This document shows positions 1-5,387 of a stretch of DNA of 7,262 bases, piece by piece. The stretch lies in contig CAKZOQ010000442.1 of the NCBI GenBank assembly GCA_937136445.1, positions 1-7,262 of the forward strand. Reading direction: 5' to 3'. This stretch comes from an uncultured Gemmatimonadota bacterium. GTDB lineage: Bacteria > Gemmatimonadota > Gemmatimonadetes > Longimicrobiales > Gaopeijiaceae. The notes under the pieces were generated by a model. That model was given only the letters and a program-made list of their open reading frames with translations, had not been told where the DNA came from and did not search any database. Within the stretch, counting starts at the first letter, position 1; each line of letters starts with the position of its first letter. Both the position numbers and the translations under genes were made by a program.

Positions 1-195
1 TCCGCCGGCCCGGAGCGTCCGCCTGGTTCCCCCGGAGATCGTCCGGGGTTCCACTCCGAGCCTGGACCGGCCGGGCCTGAGGCGCCTCCCGGCCTCCACC
101 GACCACCTCCGCCACAGGTCCGGTCGGCTGGGCGTCATACGGAGGAAGGTCTGCGGCCACCCATTCAGGAGCCAGGGTCCTTCAGCCAGGTCTCG

Positions 196-741
196 ATGGA
201 ACGCACCGAGCTCGACCGCGAGGAGCTGGAAACCCGGCTCGCCGAGTTGCACGAGGCCAGCTTCGGCTGGGCGTGCTCGTGCTGCGGGTGGAACGAATCG
301 GACGCGGCGGACGTGCTACAGGACGCATACGTGAAGGTCATCTCGGGAAGGGCGCGTTTCGACGGACACTCCGCGTTCCGGACCTGGTTCTTCGGGGTCA
401 TCCGCCTCACGGCCCGGGAGGCCCATCGCCGCGTCCGACGTCTCGAGGATCGGCGGGATCGCTTGGCCGAGGAGGCCGCCGCCACCGACGCGGCCGTCAC
501 GCAGCCGGACGATCCCGCGGTCCGGAGTGAGCAGGCACGAATCCTCCGGGAGGCGCTGAAGACCCTCTCGGGACGGCAACGTGAGGTGCTCCACCTGGTC
601 TTCTACGAGGACCTGACCGTGCGGGAGGCGGCCGATGCCATGGAGGTGAGCGTGGGGTCGGCCCGGGTCCACTATCATCGGGGCAAGGAGAGCCTCCGCG
701 CCCGCCTCGCCGCCCCCACCCGCCAAGGAGGAAGGCCATGA
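196..741 (+). CDS. ECF-type RNA polymerase sigma factor
   Basis: A 181-residue sigma-70 family protein of the extracytoplasmic-function class, which directs core RNA polymerase to stress-type promoters. Region 2 covers about residues 10-85: DVLQDAYVKV (39-48) is the core-binding part and FRTWFFGVIR (61-70) the melting and -10 recognition helix. A charged, Ala-rich linker follows. Region 4 covers about 112-172, with LSGRQREVLHLVFYEDLTV and then the helix-turn-helix at about 141-171. Length is normal for an ECF factor. The ATG is chosen because region 2 begins shortly after it and AGGT lies just upstream; the frame stays open to the left edge but has no ATG or recognisable domain there. The stop overlaps the next start (ATGA), so translation is probably coupled to the anti-sigma-like gene. 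Region 2 carries Cys27, Cys29 and Cys30, which I recall as a trait of a particular ECF subfamily. Family call is strong; the target regulon is unknown. Confidence 0.93.
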   Translation: MERTELDREELETRLAELHEASFGWACSCCGWNESDAADVLQDAYVKVISGRARFDGHSAFRTWFFGVIRLTAREAHRRVRRLEDRRDRLAEEAAATDAAVTQPDDPAVRSEQARILREALKTLSGRQREVLHLVFYEDLTVREAADAMEVSVGSARVHYHRGKESLRARLAAPTRQGGRP

Positions 742-1202
742 CAGGGAACCCGCTGGATCCACGCCGCGGTCCCGAAGGTCCGGAGGCGCTGGACGACGAA
801 CTCCGGGAAGAGTTCCAGGTCCTGCGCCAGGATCTGGCCGCTGGCGGGGGGGTGCCCGACTTCCAGACCATGGTGGCGGCCGCCCGTGCTCGGGCGGCGT
901 CCGGTGATCCGGCACCTTCCCCCAGGCACCGGCCCCGCATCGCGCTCCTCCGGTGGGCGCCGCTGGCCGCCGCCGCGGCCGCCGCCCTGCTTCTGCTGGG
1001 CCGGCCGGGGTCGGATGCCGACGCCGAGTTCGAACGCCTCGTGTCGGACTACCGTACGCTGGCCAGCACCGGAGTGCTGCGCTCTCCCACCCGATCACTC
1101 CTCGACATCCCCGGGGTGGACCTGGGCGCGGTGCCCTCGTTCGGGCCCTCGCTGTCCGGCGCCGGCCCAGGGTCCGCCTCTCCGGAAGGACGACGCCCGT
1201 GA
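738..1202 (+). CDS. single-pass membrane protein, probable anti-sigma factor
   Basis: A 154-residue protein whose start overlaps the sigma gene stop by 4 nt, with AAGGAGGAAGG just upstream as ribosome binding site. It has an acidic, helical N-terminal segment (about 18-55, ELREEFQVLRQDL then VPDFQTMVAAARARA). A basic stretch and one hydrophobic Ala/Leu-rich membrane segment (about 70-88) follow, then a roughly 65-residue tail containing SPTRSLLDIPG (116-126). This layout, cytoplasmic helix plus one membrane span plus short periplasmic tail, fits anti-sigma factors that hold an ECF sigma at the membrane. It has no cysteine, so it is not a zinc-binding (ZAS) anti-sigma factor. The role is inferred from position and topology; no catalytic motif is visible. 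It could instead be a membrane accessory protein of unknown function. Confidence 0.72.
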   Translation: MTGNPLDPRRGPEGPEALDDELREEFQVLRQDLAAGGGVPDFQTMVAAARARAASGDPAPSPRHRPRIALLRWAPLAAAAAAALLLLGRPGSDADAEFERLVSDYRTLASTGVLRSPTRSLLDIPGVDLGAVPSFGPSLSGAGPGSASPEGRRP

Positions 1203-1699
1203 CCATCTCCCTGCCGAGCCGGACGATGCGCCTGCCTACGCCTATCCTCCTCCGTGGAGCCCTGCTGGCCCTCGCCTTCGTGGCATGGGGGGCCGCCGGC
1301 CACGACCGCCTCCATGCCCAGGACGTGGCACCCGAGGCGGTTCAGGACGACCCCATCTTCCAGACCCTCTTCCCCCCGGAGCTCATCATGCAGCACCGGC
1401 GGGCCATCCGGCTGGACGACGAGCAGCGGGACGCCATCAGCCGACTCATCTCCGACCTCCAGGGTCGGGTCCTGAGCCTCCAGTGGGAGCTCCTGGACGA
1501 CGTGGAGGAGCTCTCCTCCATCACCGGCCGGACCCGGGTGGACCTGGACCGGGCCCTCGATCAGATGGACCGGGTCCTGGACACCGAGAAGGAGATCAAA
1601 CAGGCCCACCTGGAGATGCTGGTCCGGATGAAGAACATCCTCACCCCGGAGCAGCAGCGGAGCCTTGAGGAGTTGAGAGCCCCGGGGGCCGACGGCTAG
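1199..1699 (+). CDS. exported Spy/CpxP/CnrX-like helical protein
   Basis: A 166-residue protein if it starts at the GTG that overlaps the preceding stop (GTGA), with GGAAGGA 8 nt upstream. An in-frame ATG at 1226 would give 157 residues and still keep the signal peptide. Residues 10-41 form that signal: MRLPTPILLR, a hydrophobic core, and likely cleavage after HA/Q near 40. The mature part is almost wholly helical and charged. It has an LDDEQRDAI turn (72-80) and LTPEQQRSLEELR (148-160), which match the LTxxQ-type motif of Spy/CpxP/ZraP proteins. Members of this fold act as periplasmic chaperones or metal sensors; CnrX signals through CnrY to the ECF factor CnrH. Its place as third gene after a sigma and a probable anti-sigma suggests a sensing role. 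Candidate metal-type residues are Met64, His66, His137, Met140 and Met144. Fold call is moderate; the sensor role is inference. Confidence 0.66.
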   Translation: MTISLPSRTMRLPTPILLRGALLALAFVAWGAAGHDRLHAQDVAPEAVQDDPIFQTLFPPELIMQHRRAIRLDDEQRDAISRLISDLQGRVLSLQWELLDDVEELSSITGRTRVDLDRALDQMDRVLDTEKEIKQAHLEMLVRMKNILTPEQQRSLEELRAPGADG

Positions 1700-1707
1700 C
1701 GCGTCGG
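1689..1707. terminator. candidate shared terminator hairpin
   Basis: Perfect inverted repeat CCGACG / CGTCGG around a 7-nt loop, spanning the stop codon of the Spy-like gene. The 13 bp between this stop and the stop of the converging outer-membrane protein gene leave little other room for a terminator. There is no T-run on either strand, so the assignment is weak. Confidence 0.3.
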
Positions 1708-1712
1708 GGCGC

Positions 1713-2327
1713 CTACGGCCACCAGCTCACACCCAGGTTGACCCGGGTGGACGACGCGTCGATGTCGAAGCCCGAGACCTCCACGTTCTCCACGCGGAGC
1801 GTGCTGAACTCGCCGCCGGTCCAGAGGAGGCCCAGGTCCAGCGCCACCGAGGGCGTGAGGTAGACGGCGATGCCACCACCCAGGCTCAACCCCGTGCCGG
1901 ACAGCTCGACCTCGTCTCGCTGCGCGCCATCGAGTTCGGCATCGGCGACCCCCACCACCCGATAGCCCAGGCCTCCCTGAAGGTACGGCACCCAGCTCCG
2001 GAGGGAGTTGGCGAAGTGGTACCGGGCCCCCACCTCCACGTGGCCCAGGGTCCAATCACCCTCCAGCTCCCGTGCCGCCTGATCGTCGAAGTGCGCCCCG
2101 TCCAACTGGAGGAAGAGGGTGAAGCTCCGGTTGAGGCCGTACCCGACGCGGATGCCCGCACCTCCGGCCTGATTCCGGTCCTGGTTCTCGAGCTTGAGCG
2201 AAGCACCGGAGGCGTGGAGCCCCAGATTGAACCCGCGGGTTGTGGATTCCTGGGCCGCACCGCTGGCGGGAGCGACGAGAAGGGCCGCGGTGGCGAGCCC
2301 ACAGAGGGACGAACGAAGGCGTCTCAT
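1713..2327 (-). CDS. outer-membrane beta-barrel protein
   Basis: A 204-residue exported protein. The first 25 residues are a signal peptide (MRRLRSS, then a hydrophobic Leu/Ala core, then ASGAA before Gln26). The mature part is built of alternating polar and hydrophobic strands rich in Gly and aromatics, such as GAGIRVGYGLNRSFTLFLQL, HVEVGARYHF, YLQGGLGYRVVG and SLGGGIAVYL. It ends in RVNLGVSWWP, close to the aromatic C-terminal signature used for outer-membrane insertion. This fits a small 8- to 10-strand OmpA/OmpW-type barrel with no peptidoglycan-binding domain. The ATG is the only start that keeps the full signal peptide; a GAGG lies about 12 nt upstream, slightly far. It follows the lipoprotein gene on the same strand, but two hairpins separate them, so it may have its own promoter. 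Function beyond the barrel fold cannot be told. Confidence 0.75.
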   Translation of the reverse strand: MRRLRSSLCGLATAALLVAPASGAAQESTTRGFNLGLHASGASLKLENQDRNQAGGAGIRVGYGLNRSFTLFLQLDGAHFDDQAARELEGDWTLGHVEVGARYHFANSLRSWVPYLQGGLGYRVVGVADAELDGAQRDEVELSGTGLSLGGGIAVYLTPSVALDLGLLWTGGEFSTLRVENVEVSGFDIDASSTRVNLGVSWWP

Positions 2328-2372
2328 GATGGATCGGTACCTCGAAGGTGAAGACGAGGGGAACGACGATGG

Positions 2373-2404
2373 CCGGGTCGCGGCCCATGCAGGCCGCGAC
2401 CCGG
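2373..2404 (-). terminator. 13-bp perfect GC-rich hairpin between lipoprotein and OMP genes
   Basis: CCGGGTCGCGGCC and its exact reverse complement flank the 6-nt loop CATGCA, the strongest inverted repeat I found in the window. It lies downstream of the lipoprotein stop and 46 bp upstream of the barrel protein start. No T-run follows on the minus strand, so it may be a T-less terminator, an mRNA 3' stabiliser or an operator. Confidence 0.5.
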
Positions 2405-2423
2405 AATCATAGCGATGGCGGAA

Positions 2424-2440
2424 GGGCGGATCATCCGCCC
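2424..2440 (-). terminator. 7-bp hairpin just after the lipoprotein gene
   Basis: GGGCGGA / TCCGCCC with a 3-nt loop, beginning 19 nt past the lipoprotein stop on the minus strand and followed by TTCC. Its compact GC stem and position fit an intrinsic-type terminator despite the poor T-tract. It stands in tandem with the longer hairpin at 2373-2404. Confidence 0.5.
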
Positions 2441-2459
2441 GTCGGGTTGACCACCCCTT

Positions 2460-3455
2460 CTACAGGATGATCCCCAGGAGGACGATCTCGTCCACCGGAT
2501 CCAGCAGGTCCTCCACCAGGTCGAAGACGTCTTCCACCACGTCCACCGCGCGCTGGAGGGCCAACCTCTCCGCCCAGGTCAGCGCGGAGCCGTCCGGCGC
2601 CGTGATGTCCAGATCGCCCTCGGGCCCCTGGAAGACGGCGAAGGGCTCGCCATTCACAGCCACCGACCCGTCCAGCACACCGTTCTCACCGGAGGTGGTC
2701 ACCCCCAGGACGTTCGAGCCGTGCAGGATCTCGAGCTCCACTTCACCCATGTCGTCGTCGCCCTCATCCGTCCCCTGCACCCGACCGGTCACCGAGAGGC
2801 TCCGGGAGTCCACGGCCAGGTCGAAGAGGAGCTCGCTCTCGCGAAGGCCGTTCCCGTCGCTCCCCCGAAGCTTCACGTCGAAGTCCAGCCGACCCCGGTC
2901 GCCCTGCACGAAGCCTTCGGCGGTGATGGCCGCCCGACCGGGAGCCCAGTCCACGGTGGTGAGGTAGTCCAGGACCGCCTCCTCCTCCCGGACCACCCGG
3001 ACCCGGAGTGCCACGTCCTCGGCGCTGCCGTCGCCCTCGTCCAGGAGGTCGGCGTAGCCTACCTCTCCACCGAGCTGCGGCGTCCCGTCGGCGGCCTGCT
3101 CGTAGAGGATGAAGCGCACGCCGTTGGAGGGCGCTCCCGACCGGTCGGGGTCGGGCCGATACTCGCCCGAGGTGGGGTCGTAGACGAAGGTGGTTCCCCG
3201 GCGGAACCCGGAGATGACGGGGCCCGCGTGCGGGCCGTCCGTCCGGGCCGGGGAGACGAAGGGGGTGCGTCCGCTCAGCCCCCCGAGGGCGGCGAGCTCA
3301 CTGGATTCGAGCACCGAGGCCAGCACCTCGTAGTCCTCCAGCGCGCCTTCGGCGTCGAACCCCGTCGGGTCGGCGGGTCCGGTGCCGGTGTCACATCCGG
3401 TGAGCGCCAGGGCCACCGCCAGGGCGGTCACTCCATTTCGAATGGTGGTCCACAT
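2460..3455 (-). CDS. lipoprotein of unknown function
   Basis: A 331-residue protein with a clear lipoprotein signal peptide: MWTTIRNG, a hydrophobic Ala/Leu/Val core, then the lipobox LTGC with Cys21 as the lipidated residue. A strong ribosome binding site, GAGGAGGAG, sits 3 nt before the ATG. After the lipobox comes a flexible Gly/Thr/Pro/Asp linker. The long acidic mature region is rich in predicted beta-strands, for example SGFRRGTTFVYDPTSGEYRP, VRFILYEQAADGTP and GRGRLDF-like repeats of Gly-Asp turns. The end is a hydrophobic/acidic helical stretch (VVEDVFDLVEDLLDPVDEIVLL). I recognise no enzyme motif and cannot name a family. It lies upstream of the barrel gene on the same strand, so both may belong to the cell envelope, but a shared job is not shown. 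It is likely anchored in the outer membrane, since Asp22 after the Cys is a retention signal only in enterobacteria and may not apply here. Confidence 0.75.
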   Translation of the reverse strand: MWTTIRNGVTALAVALALTGCDTGTGPADPTGFDAEGALEDYEVLASVLESSELAALGGLSGRTPFVSPARTDGPHAGPVISGFRRGTTFVYDPTSGEYRPDPDRSGAPSNGVRFILYEQAADGTPQLGGEVGYADLLDEGDGSAEDVALRVRVVREEEAVLDYLTTVDWAPGRAAITAEGFVQGDRGRLDFDVKLRGSDGNGLRESELLFDLAVDSRSLSVTGRVQGTDEGDDDMGEVELEILHGSNVLGVTTSGENGVLDGSVAVNGEPFAVFQGPEGDLDITAPDGSALTWAERLALQRAVDVVEDVFDLVEDLLDPVDEIVLLGIIL

Positions 3456-3534
3456 GATCTCCTCCTCGGGCCCCTCCGGGCCGTGCAGGTCCAGGATTCA
3501 TGTGTGGGTGACCGGAGCGATCCAGCCGTATGAC

Positions 3535-3570
3535 AGAGCGGGGCGGACGGGTGCCCGCGGGAATCGCTCT
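3535..3570 (-). terminator. weak inverted repeat after the paa cluster
   Basis: AGAGCG / CGCTCT arms, 24 nt apart, enclose a smaller CGGG-TG-CCCG hairpin. The element begins about 13 nt past the stop of the last paa gene and lies before the lipoprotein gene. It is a plausible end for the paa transcript, but the long loop and missing T-run make this tentative. Confidence 0.25.
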
Positions 3571-3582
3571 CCTAGGGTCGGC

Positions 3583-3843
3583 TCATCCTCTCCTGCGCCA
3601 CTTCATCATCTCGAAGGGGCTCCGGCAGTCCCTGCACCAGTAGGTGCTCACCGAGGCGTGGGAGCCGAAGGTGTTCATCACCTCGGTCTCCTCGCCGTCG
3701 CAGAAAGGGCAGGTGGGCGCCTCCGGCATGGTGTCCGGCGCCTCCTCCCGACGGGCACGGGCGTCGTAGGACCGGCCCTCCACCGAGTCGGGGAGGCCCG
3801 AGTCGCGGAAGGGGGGCTTGGCCCGGGTGGACCCGTCGCTCAT
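3583..3843 (-). CDS. stand-alone PaaD-type zinc-ribbon protein
   Basis: An 86-residue protein that looks like the C-terminal zinc ribbon of PaaD carried on its own gene. Residues 1-42 are polar, charged and probably disordered. Residues 44-82 hold TCPFC, then VMNTFGSHASVSTYWCRDC and RSPFEMMKW: four cysteines at 45, 48, 70 and 73. Canonical PaaD ends in a similar ribbon, roughly CPxCGS, FGST, YRCxxCxxPFDYFK, where it follows a DUF59 domain. Here that domain is encoded 1.1 kb earlier in the transcript. The ATG is chosen because it overlaps the paaC stop by 4 nt (ATGA); the frame is open further upstream, inside paaC, but that part is shadow. Likely role: binding zinc and helping the PaaD-like DUF59 partner mature or assemble the epoxidase. 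The homology is clear by motif; the partnership is inferred. Confidence 0.82.
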   Translation of the reverse strand: MSDGSTRAKPPFRDSGLPDSVEGRSYDARARREEAPDTMPEAPTCPFCDGEETEVMNTFGSHASVSTYWCRDCRSPFEMMKWRRRG

Positions 3844-4631
3844 TCGACGAAGAGCATGCGGTTCCGATCGCCACGAGCCCGCTCGGTGGCTTCGTGGCCG
3901 GGGTGGCCCGGTCCCCGGCGACGGGCGGCATCCCAGCCGTCGGAGGGCTCCGCCTCGTCCACGTCGATGCCGCCCTGTGCCAGAATGTCGCGCACCCGGT
4001 CCCGGAAGGCCCGCACCCGGTCCGCGGCAGGCTCCAGCACGCCGAGCTCCACGAGACGGTCGTCGGCTTCGTCCTCGGCACCGAGCCACGCCAGCACCGG
4101 CGGAAGCATCGCCCTCGTCGCGTCGGACAGCTTGCCCCGGGCGCTCGCCGACGACGAGGTGGCCAGGCGGCGGAACCAGGCCGACGCCAAGCTCCAGTGA
4201 AAGGCTTCCTCGTCGAGCATCTTGGGCACCCGCATGGTAGCCGGCTCGAAGCGTCCCCGGGAGAAGGACTCCAGAAGGGTCGCCAGCGCTCCGTCCACCA
4301 CCACCATGCCCGCGATGACCGCCGCCCAGTCGCCGAAGGGTTCGTCCAGGGGGTCCACACTGGCGTAGTCCTCGTCGCCGCGATCGTGCTCCACCTCCAC
4401 CGGATCCACGTCCAGCTCCTTGAGCATGGAGTAGAGGAGGCGGGCGTGACCCCACTCGTCCTGGGCCATGGAGGAGGTGGCGATGCCCGTCTCGATGGAC
4501 GGAGCCCCCAGGAGCCAGTCGGAGTAGCGGATCCCCAGGATGCGCTTGCTGTCGGCCAGGGAGACGAGGAAGCGGTGGAGGGCCGCCCGCTGGTCGGCGT
4601 CCAGCGCCGACACGTCCAGGTGGTCGCTCAC
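3840..4631 (-). CDS. paaC: PaaC-like subunit of phenylacetyl-CoA epoxidase, with both ExxH motifs
   Basis: A 263-residue ferritin-like helical protein, close to the usual PaaC length of about 250. Family hallmarks are LADSKRILGIRYSDW (25-39, against LADDxLILGQRLSEW in common PaaC), HARLLYSML (62-70) and a GHPGHEATE stretch near the end (242-250, against GRxGxHTE). In E. coli PaaC is an iron-free structural partner of PaaA. This copy keeps Glu59-x-x-His62 (QDEWGH) and Glu142-x-x-His145 (DEEAFH), where I recall GQAR and KEVxYH in ordinary PaaC. Ungapped alignment to the neighbouring PaaA puts Lys29 at the first ligand Glu and Leu139 at the ligand Asp, so only four of six ligands remain. The GTG start overlaps the paaB stop (GTGA) and follows GGGAGGTG by 4 nt; it also overlaps the zinc-ribbon gene downstream. 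The PaaC assignment rests on motifs and order; metal binding is open. Confidence 0.85.
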   Translation of the reverse strand: MSDHLDVSALDADQRAALHRFLVSLADSKRILGIRYSDWLLGAPSIETGIATSSMAQDEWGHARLLYSMLKELDVDPVEVEHDRGDEDYASVDPLDEPFGDWAAVIAGMVVVDGALATLLESFSRGRFEPATMRVPKMLDEEAFHWSLASAWFRRLATSSSASARGKLSDATRAMLPPVLAWLGAEDEADDRLVELGVLEPAADRVRAFRDRVRDILAQGGIDVDEAEPSDGWDAARRRGPGHPGHEATERARGDRNRMLFVE

Positions 4632-4873
4632 GACGCACCTCCCGTGGCCGCGCCTGCCTCTCCGCCGGACCGGGCGAAGGGCCCGTCCGTCCGGTTCACC
4701 GGGATGATGGCCGAACGCGGCACCACGCACATCTCGAACCAGTTCTGCTCGTCGTAGGTGGTCCAGGCGTAGACCTTGGCCGTCTCCACGTCCAGGGCGT
4801 CGATGTAGCCGATGTGGGCCAGGGAATCGCCACGGTCCTTCCGGGCGAAGACATCGTAGACGATCTCACGCAT
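4628..4873 (-). CDS. paaB: PaaB subunit of phenylacetyl-CoA epoxidase
   Basis: An 81-residue protein with the PaaB pattern: VYDVFARKDRGDSLAHIGYI (5-24) corresponds to the family's VFVRxxxGLxHxHVGSL, then DALDVETAKVYAWTTY, and WFEMCVVPRSAI (45-56) corresponds to SIWVVPxxxI. PaaB is a small non-catalytic subunit that bridges PaaA-PaaC dimers and is needed for epoxidation. The last 20 residues are Gly/Ala-rich and likely disordered. It starts 42 nt after the paaD-like gene; the ribosome binding site is poor, with only GGGAGCT at about 9-15 nt, so expression may depend on readthrough from upstream genes. The stop overlaps the paaC GTG start. Conserved VVP and the HIG motif make the call solid despite short length. 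Confidence 0.88.
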   Translation of the reverse strand: MREIVYDVFARKDRGDSLAHIGYIDALDVETAKVYAWTTYDEQNWFEMCVVPRSAIIPVNRTDGPFARSGGEAGAATGGAS

Positions 4874-4915
4874 GCTGGGGAGAGCTCCCGTGGGGGGAGG
4901 GAAGAACGGGACAGG

Positions 4916-5371
4916 TCACGCGCCGACGCCGAGCTCGCGGAGCTTGCGGCGGCCTTCGTCGGAGATGCGATCGGTGGTCCACGGCGGATCCCATACCTCT
5001 TCGATGCGCACGCCGCGGACCCAGGACTCCTGCTCCAGCCGGTCGGTGATGTCCTCCCGGATGAACTCCATGCAGGGGCAGGCCGTGGCGGTGAAGGTGA
5101 GGCGGATGGTCGCCTCGCCCTCGTCGAAGGAGACGCCGTAGACGAGTCCGAGCTCCACCAGACTGATGGGGATCTCGGGGTCGAGCACCTCCTGGAGGCA
5201 GTCCCAGACGGCGGCCTCCGGATCGTCGGGGGCCTCCACCATCGGGTCGGACCAGAGGTCGCGTCCACCGCTCATGTGGGAGGTGACGTGCCGGGGAAGC
5301 CCGGCGTTCAGACGGGGGCCGTCGGCCGTCCCGGGGGAATCGACGCCGGAGACCACGGGGAGGGAGGTCAT
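4916..5371 (-). CDS. paaD: PaaD-like DUF59 protein lacking its zinc ribbon
   Basis: A DUF59/MIP18-family protein, 151 residues if started 16 nt after the paaA stop. PaaD proteins are thought to help maturation of the epoxidase, and DUF59 proteins generally act in iron-sulfur or metal-centre assembly. The domain covers about 50-150: LDPEIPISLVELGLVYGV (63-80), TATACPCMEFI (95-105, with Cys98 and Cys100) and WDPPWTTDRISDEGRRKLRELG (127-148), the last matching PaaD's APAWTTDWISEEGRRKLR. It then stops, where normal PaaD continues into a four-cysteine zinc ribbon. That ribbon is a separate gene after paaC. Starts at 5275 (119 residues) or 5242 (108) are also possible, as no start has a good ribosome binding site. 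The extra N-terminus has strongly G/C-biased third positions, so I keep the long form. PaaD identity is clear; the start is uncertain. Confidence 0.82.
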   Translation of the reverse strand: MTSLPVVSGVDSPGTADGPRLNAGLPRHVTSHMSGGRDLWSDPMVEAPDDPEAAVWDCLQEVLDPEIPISLVELGLVYGVSFDEGEATIRLTFTATACPCMEFIREDITDRLEQESWVRGVRIEEVWDPPWTTDRISDEGRRKLRELGVGA

Positions 5372-5387
5372 GGAACGGTCCGGGGCC

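Noticed and set aside
1..195. N-terminal extension of the sigma gene to the left edge, or the end of another gene
   Set aside because: The frame is open, but without an ATG and with Pro/Arg-rich translation. Region 2 of the sigma starts normally after the ATG at 196. No RNA gene or clear promoter is seen in this stretch.
738..1202. Zinc-binding (ZAS) anti-sigma factor
   Set aside because: The protein has no cysteine at all, so the HxxxCxxC motif is absent.
316..1206. Minus-strand open frame of 296 codons over the sigma and anti-sigma genes
   Set aside because: Antisense shadow with Arg/Pro/Gly composition and no family motif; the plus strand holds coupled, recognisable genes.
3583..4638. 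A 351-residue reading of the zinc-ribbon frame extending back through paaC
   Set aside because: The upstream part is Arg/Gly/Pro-rich out-of-frame paaC sequence. The ATG overlapping the paaC stop explains the real small gene, so this is not a fusion.
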